Source of the DNA: Methylocaldum sp035627495
GTDB lineage: Bacteria > Pseudomonadota > Gammaproteobacteria > Methylococcales > Methylococcaceae
Direction of reading: 5' to 3'
Assembly: GCF_035627495.1 (NCBI RefSeq)
Contig: NZ_DASPLO010000043.1
Coordinates: 4,505-68,504 of the forward strand
DNA: 64,000 nt
Positions 1 through 7,903 of the stretch are shown here, piece by piece. A program made the translations under genes and the position numbers. The notes below the pieces were generated by a model, which was given only the letters and a program-made list of their open reading frames with translations, had not been told where the DNA came from and made no database searches. Numbering within the stretch: the first letter of the stretch is position 1; every line of letters begins with the position of its first letter.

Positions 1-2
1 GC

Positions 3-68
3 GATCCGCGGGCGGTTGAAGCGCTGAATCCTGTGGTTAAAGGAAAAGGCGGCCGAGTGGCTCGATAA
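3..68 (+). CDS. C-terminal tail of an upstream gene (partial)
   Basis: An open frame enters from the left edge and ends at a TAA two bases before the next start codon. Only about 21 residues are visible (ending GGRVAR), too few to name a product. The tight spacing suggests that it is cotranscribed with the archaemetzincin gene. It could also be a chance open frame. Confidence 0.4.
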   Translation, partial: DPRAVEALNPVVKGKGGRVAR

Positions 69-70
69 AA

Positions 71-577
71 ATGTGGCCGGTTTCTTTGGTGCCCTTCGAA
101 AGCGTTGACCTGGATCTCGTCGTTCAGTTAGCCCAGGACCTAAGCGATCTCGACTTCGCCGCAACGGTATCGACGCCTGTCGAAATTCCAGCCGGCTCTT
201 TCAATCCGAGCCGCCGGCAGTACCGGGCTGAAGCCTTTCTGGCCGCGGTACGTGAATCCTCAGGCGTGCGGGCGCTGGGTATCACCGACGTCGATCTATA
301 CGTGGAACCCTTGAATTTCGTGTTCGGTCTGGCGGAGAAGCCCGGCCGGGCGGCGGTCATCGCCTCAAGTCGCCTTCATGCCGGTACGGATGCGAAAACC
401 TATCGGGAGCGGATCCTCAAAGAGGCCGTGCATGAACTCGGCCATACCTTGGGACTGGCTCACTGTGCCGATCCTAACTGCGTGATGCATTTCAGCAACT
501 CGCTGCGAGACACGGACCAGAAGGGCGCCGACTTCTGTGCCCGCTGCCTTCGCACACTGTCGCTCACCCAGTCGTGA
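71..577 (+). CDS. amzA: Archaemetzincin-type zinc metalloprotease
   Basis: The 168-residue protein carries the extended archaemetzincin zinc motif HELGHTLGLAHC near residues 122-133, followed by DPNCVMHF and a CARC pair. This matches HExxHxxGxxH plus the CxxxxCVM/CxxC cysteines that bind a second zinc in the family. The three His are zinc ligands and the Glu is the catalytic base. There is no signal peptide, so it should be cytosolic. Family members are about 180 residues, so it is essentially complete. The physiological substrate is unknown for bacterial members. It lies two bases after an upstream open frame, suggesting an operon. Confidence 0.9.
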   Translation: MWPVSLVPFESVDLDLVVQLAQDLSDLDFAATVSTPVEIPAGSFNPSRRQYRAEAFLAAVRESSGVRALGITDVDLYVEPLNFVFGLAEKPGRAAVIASSRLHAGTDAKTYRERILKEAVHELGHTLGLAHCADPNCVMHFSNSLRDTDQKGADFCARCLRTLSLTQS

Positions 578-728
578 GCCTGTCCCCCGCCGGCAGACCG
601 TGCATCCACCGTAACCAAGCGGAGCGAGGTTCTCGGACAGCGGAACTTTAACTCAGCCCGGATATCGTAACGATGAGAAATCCCTACTGCGCAAACTCTC
701 CGTTGAAAAGACGGGGATTTGAAATGCC

Positions 729-1424
729 ATGCCTAGCGTTCTCATCACGGGTAGCAATCGAGGTTTGGGACTGGAGTGGTCCCGTCAATATGCAAAGGCA
801 AGCTGGCGGGTCTTTGCGACGTGCCGCCACCCCGAAGAGGCTGACGAATTGAGGCAGCTAGCGGAAACCTGCCGCACCGTAAGCCTTCATCGGCTGGATG
901 TGACGGATGCCGATCAGATCAGCGCGTTGGCGAACGAGTTAGAACATGAGCCTATCGATGTCCTGCTCAACAATGCCGGGGTTTATTACGAAAAATATGC
1001 GCCCCTGGAAGCACCGCTCGATTACCAGGCCTGGACCCACACGTTTCAGGTCAATACCATGGCGGCGCTCCGGATGGCCAAGACTTTCATAGGCAATCTG
1101 GCTCTCAGCGAGAAACGCCTGGTCGTTGCGATCAGCAGCCATATGGGCTCCATCGCAGAAATCGACCATCCGGGAAGTTATTTTTACCGATCCAGCAAGG
1201 CGGCGCTGAACGCGGTGATGAAGGGACTCTCGCTGGAGCTTAAACCGCTGAACATCGGAGTGCTTCTGTTACATCCCGGCTGGGTACGGACGCGGATGGG
1301 CGGACCGGACGCGCCTTTGTTGCCGGAAGAGAGCGTCCGCGGCATGCGCAAACTCATCGATGAGTTTACGATTTCGAACACCGCTCGTTTCTTCCGGTAC
1401 AACGGCACCGAAATTCCCTGGTGA
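729..1424 (+). CDS. Short-chain dehydrogenase/reductase, C-factor-like
   Basis: This is a 231-residue classical SDR. It has the NAD(P)-binding TGSNRGLG motif at residues 7-14, the NNAG motif near residue 80, a Ser-rich strand, and the catalytic Tyr-x-x-x-Lys in YRSSK. The C-terminal HPGWVRTRMGG segment is typical of the CsgA/C-factor-like subgroup. The substrate cannot be read from the sequence. The stop overlaps a GGAGG that serves as the ribosome site for the next gene at 1441, so the two are probably cotranscribed. Confidence 0.88.
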   Translation: MPSVLITGSNRGLGLEWSRQYAKASWRVFATCRHPEEADELRQLAETCRTVSLHRLDVTDADQISALANELEHEPIDVLLNNAGVYYEKYAPLEAPLDYQAWTHTFQVNTMAALRMAKTFIGNLALSEKRLVVAISSHMGSIAEIDHPGSYFYRSSKAALNAVMKGLSLELKPLNIGVLLLHPGWVRTRMGGPDAPLLPEESVRGMRKLIDEFTISNTARFFRYNGTEIPW

Positions 1425-1440
1425 TGGAGGGCACGGTCGC

Positions 1441-2355
1441 ATGCGTGTCGTCTCGCTCCTTCCCGCCGCCACCGAGATCGTCGCCGCCCTTGGCCTGACG
1501 GACGAGTTGGTGGGCGTTTCTCATGATTGCGATTTTCCGCCTTCCGTTGGTGAGAAACCCCGTGTGACGGCCTGCGAAATCGCCGGCGCTGAAGTCCCGA
1601 GCGACCGGGTCCATGATTGGGTGAGCGACCGACTGTCGCGCCAGGAGCCGCTGTTTACGCTCGAGGAAAAACAACTGGCGGCCTTGCAACCGGACCTGAT
1701 TCTGACTCAGAGCCTGTGTGCCGTGTGCGCCCCGCCTTACGACCGGGTAGCCACGCTGGCGGTCAAACTTCCCGGTCGACCCAAGGTCCTGAATCTGGAA
1801 GCCAGCACGCTTGAGCAGATTCTCGAGACGATCCGGCAGGTGGCCGACGCCCTCAGTGTTCCGGAGAGGGGTGTACAGTTGGTGCAGATTCTACGGGAGC
1901 GGATCGCCCGGGTCCGACGCACGGCCGAACAGTCTGCCCATAGGCCGCGGGTTGCGGTTCTCGAGTGGCTGAACCCCGTATTCTGCAGCGGGCATTGGAC
2001 ACCCGAGTTGGTGGATATCGCGGGTGGAGTGGAGGTACTGGGACAGAAAGGCCGCCCTTCCGTCCAGAAAACCTGGCAAGACGTCAGGGCGGCTGCCCCC
2101 GATCTTTTGATCATCGCCTGCTGCGGACAGAGTGCAGCGCGGGCGCTCAGAGACTGGGCGCGGTTGAAACAGCAGCCCGAGGTTGAGTCGATTCCAGCCG
2201 TCCAGGAGAGCCGCGTTTATCTCGTCGATGGCCGCGCGTATTTCAACCGTCCGGGTCCTCGAATCGTCGACAGCCTGGAAATTCTGGCGGAGATCCTCCA
2301 CCCGGAATTGTTTGGCGGTTGGTTTCCGGATCGCGGTAGGGTGCGGCCCGGATGA
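1441..2355 (+). CDS. BtuF-like cobalamin-binding periplasmic-binding-fold protein
   Basis: The 304-residue protein begins MRVVSLLPAATEIVAALG, the hallmark opening of BtuF/FepB-type binding proteins. It continues with GVSHDCDFP, a DLILTQ segment and a second lobe with VEVLGQKGRPS. It lacks a signal peptide and lipobox, so it is either cytosolic or uses an unusual export route. Many such orphan cobalamin-binding proteins exist without ABC partners, and none is seen here. The ATG at 1441 is preferred over an earlier in-frame start because a GGAGG lies 10 bases upstream and the family motif starts there. Confidence 0.8.
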   Translation: MRVVSLLPAATEIVAALGLTDELVGVSHDCDFPPSVGEKPRVTACEIAGAEVPSDRVHDWVSDRLSRQEPLFTLEEKQLAALQPDLILTQSLCAVCAPPYDRVATLAVKLPGRPKVLNLEASTLEQILETIRQVADALSVPERGVQLVQILRERIARVRRTAEQSAHRPRVAVLEWLNPVFCSGHWTPELVDIAGGVEVLGQKGRPSVQKTWQDVRAAAPDLLIIACCGQSAARALRDWARLKQQPEVESIPAVQESRVYLVDGRAYFNRPGPRIVDSLEILAEILHPELFGGWFPDRGRVRPG

Positions 2356-2423
2356 AAAACGCTCCAGGGCCGAGCGTTCAGTCTCCCGTCAAAAATAAGA
2401 AATTTCCTTACACTCCCCCCACC

Positions 2424-2429
2424 TATAAT
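2424..2429 (+). promoter_or_regulatory. Candidate -10 element upstream of the chemoreceptor gene
   Basis: A perfect TATAAT lies 150 bases upstream of the chemoreceptor start. The matching -35 is weak (AATTTC at 2401-2406). No motility (sigma-28) promoter was seen. Confidence 0.3.
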
Positions 2430-2578
2430 CTAGATCGCCACCCAGCACGGTCTCAGGCGCTTCTCTTAGCCTTTGCGCGGTCAGCATTTTCTCAGCGCAA
2501 ACGACCCCCGTCTCGATGATGGAAATGGAATGCGAGCCTTCGATTTTCCATCCGAGCGGACTTAACCAAGGTTTCTTC

Positions 2579-4156
2579 ATGAAAATCAATCTGCCCGTCA
2601 CCGAGAACGAATCGACATATCCAGCCGACACACAGCTGATCTCGACTACCGATTTGAAGGGCATCATCACCTACGCGAACAAGGACTTTCAGACAGTCGC
2701 CGGCTTCAGCGAACAGGAGCTTCTGAAGAAAAATCACAACATCGTTCGACATCCGGATATGCCGCCGGAAGCATTCGCCGACCTCTGGGCCACCCTGAAA
2801 AAGCAGGACCCATGGATGGGCATCGTCAAGAATCGTTGCAAAAACGGCGATCATTACTGGGTCGACGCTTTCGTCATGCCGATGCTGCAGGGCGACAGCG
2901 TAGTCGGCTACGAATCGGTAAGGGTGAAACCGTCGCGGGAATGCGTGGCAAGGGCTGAAAAGCTTTACCGGGTGATCCGCGACAAAAAGGTCAAGCTGTC
3001 TCCGCTCTTCGGTTTGAGCTTCGCGACACGGGTGTTCATCGGATTCGTCATTGTCATGGCGCCTCTTCTGGCGCTCCATTTCGCCAGTGTCGGCTTGAAC
3101 CCGACGTTCTACGCGGCAACCGCCCTCAGTGTGGCGCTCGCGGCCTTCATGGCGTGGCGTCTCGCACTTCCGCTCACCCGGGCCGCGGACTTTTCCAGGC
3201 AGTTTATCGACAACGGCATCGCCAGACAGGTCTACGCCGGCCGGGACGACGAAGTGGGCCAGATGCAAACCGCCATTATTTCCTTGCAAGCTCGGCTGCG
3301 CACCGTGATCGGACGTTTCGACGATGCCGCCGTCCGGCTACAGCGCATGGCAACTCAAACCCGGACCGCCGCGGTCCAGACCAGCAGCGATATCGCCCAT
3401 CAGCAGTCGGAAATCGCCATGGTGGCGACCGCCGTCGATGAAATGACCGCGACCGTTCAGAATATCGCCCGCAACGCCGCGGAAGCCGCCTCCGCCGCGG
3501 ACCATGCCACCCAGGCCGCCGGTAAGGGAAAGCATGCCGTCGGTCAGACCAGTGTTGCGATCGACGACCTGGCCCACGAGGTCGAGAATGCCGCGCGGGT
3601 CATCGGGCAACTGGAACTGGAAAGCAAAGGCATCGACGTCGTGGTGAGAGTCATCCGCGACATCGCCGACCAGACCAATTTGTTGGCACTGAACGCCGCC
3701 ATCGAGGCCGCGCGCGCGGGCGATCGGGGACGCGGGTTCGCGGTGGTTGCCGAAGAAGTCCGCAAGCTGGCATCCACCACCCAGAGTTCTACCCGGGAAA
3801 TCCAGCAAATCGTGGAGCGGCTGCAGAAAGGAGCGGGGGAAGCCACCGCCGTGATGGAGAAAGGCCGCCAACAGGCCCAAGTGAGCGTGCAGCAGGCGGA
3901 AATCTGCAACGATACTCTTTCCGAGGTAACGCAGGCGATCGAAGCGATCAAAGACATGAACGTCCAGGTGGCCAGCGCCGTGGAGGAGCAGTCCTGCGTC
4001 ACCCAAGAGATCATGCGTAACATCGAAAATATCAATCAAAAAACCGGGGCTATCGCGACAGAGGCCGGCCGGACATCCGAAGCCAGCGAACAGGCGTTGG
4101 AGTTGGCCGTCGATCTCGAAAACCTCATGAACCGCTTCGCCCGTGCCGAAGAATGA
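2579..4156 (+). CDS. Aer-like PAS methyl-accepting chemotaxis protein
   Basis: The 525-residue chemoreceptor begins MKINLPVTENE, as Aer/PAS-chemoreceptors do, then has a PAS domain (about residues 15-120, with the HPDMP motif near residue 55 as in FAD-binding Aer). Two adjacent membrane segments follow at about 145-195, then a HAMP-like stretch, and the MCP signalling domain with the conserved hairpin tip IADQTNLLALNAAIEAARAG. The layout predicts an inner-membrane redox or oxygen sensor signalling to CheA/CheW. The internal ATG at 2579 fits the family start better than an earlier one at 2516. Its stop overlaps the next start (ATGA), implying translational coupling. Confidence 0.92.
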   Translation: MKINLPVTENESTYPADTQLISTTDLKGIITYANKDFQTVAGFSEQELLKKNHNIVRHPDMPPEAFADLWATLKKQDPWMGIVKNRCKNGDHYWVDAFVMPMLQGDSVVGYESVRVKPSRECVARAEKLYRVIRDKKVKLSPLFGLSFATRVFIGFVIVMAPLLALHFASVGLNPTFYAATALSVALAAFMAWRLALPLTRAADFSRQFIDNGIARQVYAGRDDEVGQMQTAIISLQARLRTVIGRFDDAAVRLQRMATQTRTAAVQTSSDIAHQQSEIAMVATAVDEMTATVQNIARNAAEAASAADHATQAAGKGKHAVGQTSVAIDDLAHEVENAARVIGQLELESKGIDVVVRVIRDIADQTNLLALNAAIEAARAGDRGRGFAVVAEEVRKLASTTQSSTREIQQIVERLQKGAGEATAVMEKGRQQAQVSVQQAEICNDTLSEVTQAIEAIKDMNVQVASAVEEQSCVTQEIMRNIENINQKTGAIATEAGRTSEASEQALELAVDLENLMNRFARAEE

Positions 4157-6846
4157 GCGACCAGACCAAGCATCCGGTTGAACTCTCAAAACTTTGCGCA
4201 CGGGAGGCGTTAACCGATCAACTGATAAGAGCCGGCGCCGACAGCCGACCGTCTCTCCAGGAGCTTCTGCCGGGCGGGGTCTATGGGGTTTTCGATTTCC
4301 TTCCCGCCGGTATAAGCCTCTTTCTGGGGCTCGTATCGAGCGAGCAGATCGCCATGAATCCGGAGCGGATTCTGGCAGATCTGGTGCCCGTTCCGATTCC
4401 GGCCCCTGTTCACGAAAACACGCCTCTCGAAGTCGTGAAAGGCCGACTGGAAAGCGAGCACCTGGCCGCATTAGCGGTCGTCAACGACCATGCCGATTTT
4501 ATCGGGGCCGTCACCCAGACCAGCCTGCTTAACGCACTCCTGAACCGCGAACAGGAGCTTTTGGCGGAAGCGCGGCGTTCGTATGCCGATCTGCCGACGA
4601 ATCGCCGTCAGTCGGCATCCTGGCCCGAACAATTGAAATCGCTCAGCCTGGCGACTCGTTCCTTGCTGCGGATCATGAATACGATAACGCTGGAACGGCA
4701 TCTGCTGGAGAGCTCTCTCGAATATTTGACCCGTCTGCTGTCGGCGCGCTACGGTGCAATCGGCATTTTGGACGAGCACGGACAGCTCACCGAATTTATC
4801 CACACCGGCCTGAGCGAAGAACAGGCGCAGCACATCGGGAAGTGGCCGGAAGGAAAAGGACTGCTGGGCGTGCCACTGGTCCAGAATCAAATCCTGCGGC
4901 TGGAGAATTTGAACGAGAGCCCGCACGCGGCGGGTTTCCCGCCGGGCCACCCGCCCATGCGCAACCTGCTCGCCGTATCGATCTCCCACGCCGGACAGAT
5001 ATACGGGCGCCTCTATCTCTGCGATAAAACGGACGGCAGATTTTTCGACGGTGACGACGAACTTCTCGTCGCCACCTTTGCCGATACGCTGGCGCTGGCG
5101 ATTCGAAACGTCTGGAACCAGGAGGGGCGGCGACGCGCCGAAGAACAGCTCCGGATTGCAGCCAGCGTGTTCGAAACCAGTTCGGAGGGCGTCATCATCA
5201 CCGACGCCAAAGCCAATATTGTGATGGTGAATCGTGCGCTGACCACCATCACCGGCTACTCGGAGGACGAGGTCATAGGACGCAAGCCCTCGATGTTCAG
5301 CTCCGGACGGCACGACCAGGACTTCTATCGCGAAATGTGGCGCAGCCTGGATGAAACCGGCCAGTGGCAGGGAGAGATCTGGAATAAGCGCAAGAGCGGA
5401 GAGATCTATCCGGAATGGCTAAGCATCACCGCGTTGAAGGATGATAGACAGGACGTTACCCGCTACATCGGGGTGTTTGCCGATCTAACCTCCCGTAAAT
5501 TTACCGATTCCCTCATCAATCAGCTCGTCAGTTACGACCATTTGACCGAGCTTCCGAATCGCTTGATGTTTCGCGAGCACCTGAAGAGAGCCATCCTCCG
5601 GGCGCATAGCCATGGCAAACAGGCGGCATTGCTGTATCTCGACGTCGACCGCTTCAAAACGATCAACGACACTTTCGGTCACCAGATCGGCGACCGGCTG
5701 CTGCAACAGGTTGCCGAACGGCTGACAAAATGTCTGCGCGAGAATGACCGCATCCGTCGGGGCGACATCATCGCCCGGCTGAGCGGCGATGAATTCGCGA
5801 TGATCGTCAACGGCTTGAGCCAGCTGGAGGACGTGAAGAAAATCGCCCTGCGAGTATTGGAAACATTCACGGATCCCTTTTTGCTCGGCGACCGTACGCG
5901 CCGCATCACCGCGACCATCGGCATCGCCCTGGGCCCTCGCGACGCGGAAAACATCGATGATCTGATCCGCCACGCGGATCTGGCGATGTACGACGCCAAG
6001 CACCAGGGCCGGAATACCTACCAGTTTTATTCCGGAAAAATCCACAAGAAAAACAGCACGCGGCTGGATTTGGAGAACGATCTGTACGGCGCACTGGAAC
6101 GCCGGGAATTCTCGCTTTATCACCAACCCCAGGTGGATCTTCGGAATGGCCGCATCGTCAGTACGGAGGCGCTGATCCGCTGGCATCACCCGGACCGCGG
6201 CATGATTTCTCCGGACCAGTTCGTTCCGTTACTGGAAGACACCGGGTTGATCAATCCGGTCGGAGAATGGGTGCTGGAGCAGGCCTGTCGGGATTGCCTG
6301 CACTTCCGGAAAACGCTGGGGACCGATCTTAGCGTCTCGGTGAATCTGTCCGGTCATCAATTCCGGAACAACCTCACCAAAGAAATCGGGCGCATTCTGG
6401 CGCATGTCGGTCTCCCGCCATCGCAACTCAAGCTGGAGCTGACCGAAAGCCTAGCCATGCACCAAGTCCAAGAGACGATTGCCGTATTGGATCAACTGGC
6501 CGACATGGGAATCGACGTACTGATCGACGACTTCGGCACCGGTTATTCCTCTCTGAGCTACCTTAGACAATTCAAGATTTCCGCCCTGAAGATCGATAAA
6601 TCCTTTATCGCCGGCCCTTGTTTGGAGACCGGCAACGGGGAAATCGTCCGTGCGATTATCGGCTTGGCGCACAATCTCAATCTCCATGTCGTCGCCGAGG
6701 GTGTGGAGTCGCACGAGCAACTCGAATTTCTCCTCGGCCACCACTGTCATCTCGGTCAGGGTTATTTGTTCAGCCGCCCGCTGCCGCCTTCGGAAATCAC
6801 CCAACTGGTCGGCTGGCGCATGGACCATGGAAGCCGGCCGAACTGA
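4153..6846 (+). CDS. CBS-GAF-PAS-GGDEF-EAL c-di-GMP signalling protein
   Basis: The 897-residue cytosolic protein contains, in order: a CBS-like region (about 60-140), a GAF domain (about 170-320), a PAS domain (about 330-450) ending TRYIGVFADLTSRK, a GGDEF diguanylate cyclase domain whose active loop reads SGDEF (SGDEF replaces GGDEF, a common functional variant), and a phosphodiesterase domain with EALIRW and DDFGTGYSS. Both catalytic signatures look intact, so it could make or degrade c-di-GMP, or use one domain as a sensor. It overlaps the chemoreceptor gene by 4 bases, suggesting that they work together. Confidence 0.93.
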   Translation: MSDQTKHPVELSKLCAREALTDQLIRAGADSRPSLQELLPGGVYGVFDFLPAGISLFLGLVSSEQIAMNPERILADLVPVPIPAPVHENTPLEVVKGRLESEHLAALAVVNDHADFIGAVTQTSLLNALLNREQELLAEARRSYADLPTNRRQSASWPEQLKSLSLATRSLLRIMNTITLERHLLESSLEYLTRLLSARYGAIGILDEHGQLTEFIHTGLSEEQAQHIGKWPEGKGLLGVPLVQNQILRLENLNESPHAAGFPPGHPPMRNLLAVSISHAGQIYGRLYLCDKTDGRFFDGDDELLVATFADTLALAIRNVWNQEGRRRAEEQLRIAASVFETSSEGVIITDAKANIVMVNRALTTITGYSEDEVIGRKPSMFSSGRHDQDFYREMWRSLDETGQWQGEIWNKRKSGEIYPEWLSITALKDDRQDVTRYIGVFADLTSRKFTDSLINQLVSYDHLTELPNRLMFREHLKRAILRAHSHGKQAALLYLDVDRFKTINDTFGHQIGDRLLQQVAERLTKCLRENDRIRRGDIIARLSGDEFAMIVNGLSQLEDVKKIALRVLETFTDPFLLGDRTRRITATIGIALGPRDAENIDDLIRHADLAMYDAKHQGRNTYQFYSGKIHKKNSTRLDLENDLYGALERREFSLYHQPQVDLRNGRIVSTEALIRWHHPDRGMISPDQFVPLLEDTGLINPVGEWVLEQACRDCLHFRKTLGTDLSVSVNLSGHQFRNNLTKEIGRILAHVGLPPSQLKLELTESLAMHQVQETIAVLDQLADMGIDVLIDDFGTGYSSLSYLRQFKISALKIDKSFIAGPCLETGNGEIVRAIIGLAHNLNLHVVAEGVESHEQLEFLLGHHCHLGQGYLFSRPLPPSEITQLVGWRMDHGSRPN

Positions 6847-6903
6847 CGGTAGCGCCGGCGAGCGCCGATTCATAAAGCGCCCAAAGATCATTTCGGGCTG
6901 TCG

Positions 6904-7653
6904 TCAGCCACGGAGCCGATACCAGACCAGACCGATCCACTCGTGCAGCGCCAAGGCGCTGTTTGCCACGGCTCGATAACCGGGCACAAGATCGATTGGC
7001 CTAACGCTATCCGTAGACACATATCCTGTTCCGGCGGGCACCACTTCAACCCCTTCCCGCGCGAACTCCGGAATCGCCCGAGGCAAGTGCCAGGAATGGC
7101 TGACCAGATAAATCCGACGAATGCCCGCTTGCTTGAGAATCCGGGCGGAGAAGCGGGCATTCTCCCTGGTATTGATAGATTCGCTTTCGACCCAATTGAC
7201 GGGGACGCCGAACTCTTTCTCTAAAATCGAGTGCATGATCGGACCCTCGGCCGGGTAGCCTTCGGGCGCGCCGCCGGTGACCAAAATCGGCTTTCCGGTC
7301 TTGCGGTACAAGGATGCTCCGTATCGGACCCTTTCCAGGGTACGTGCATTGAGGGTCGCGCCGTCGCCATATTCCGGCGCGCTCGATTGAATGCCGCCGC
7401 CGAGAATGACGATAGCCTCCGCGTCGTGTCCGGAGACAGGCAAAGGCGGGACCTGGAGCGCAGCCAAGAGGCGATTCGATACGTAGGGCGTCGACAACAG
7501 CCCCAGCCCGAGAAGGCTGGCGGCGATCAGACTGCGGCCCAGACGAGGCCGCTTGTCGAGCTGCCGAAAACCGATTGCCCCGATAACGAGCATATTGAGC
7601 GGGGGCAGCAGGAATGCGACGATAAGATTGGTGATAAACCAGTTCCAGTTCAT
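6904..7653 (-). CDS. YdcF/ElyC family DUF218 membrane protein
   Basis: The 249-residue protein has two N-terminal membrane segments (about residues 5-30 and 40-60) and then a DUF218 domain with AIVILGGGIQ, VTGGAPEG, NTRENA and the conserved SHSWHLPRA. This is the ElyC/SanA/YdcF fold, linked in enterics to envelope integrity and polyprenyl-phosphate metabolism. The exact function here is unknown. It is transcribed toward the GGDEF-EAL gene and away from prsT. Confidence 0.85.
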   Translation of the reverse strand: MNWNWFITNLIVAFLLPPLNMLVIGAIGFRQLDKRPRLGRSLIAASLLGLGLLSTPYVSNRLLAALQVPPLPVSGHDAEAIVILGGGIQSSAPEYGDGATLNARTLERVRYGASLYRKTGKPILVTGGAPEGYPAEGPIMHSILEKEFGVPVNWVESESINTRENARFSARILKQAGIRRIYLVSHSWHLPRAIPEFAREGVEVVPAGTGYVSTDSVRPIDLVPGYRAVANSALALHEWIGLVWYRLRG

Positions 7654-7903
7654 GGTGCGGTTGCATCAGAGACAATGGAGGAATTGGCGACGTGGCAAAT
7701 CAATGACCATCAACATCCACATTTTTCTCAAAGCACATTCCCTATCCACAAACCGACCTCGCCATCCGTCTTCTGCCGGGCTACGGACATCGCGCGATCG
7801 TTGAACCGCCCGCCGTCACGGGCGCACCGGGCCGGATGTTCGAGCACAGGGCCGCGCCCTGGCCTACTCTTAAGATCAGGGGCACTACCACGGATAAATC
7901 TTC

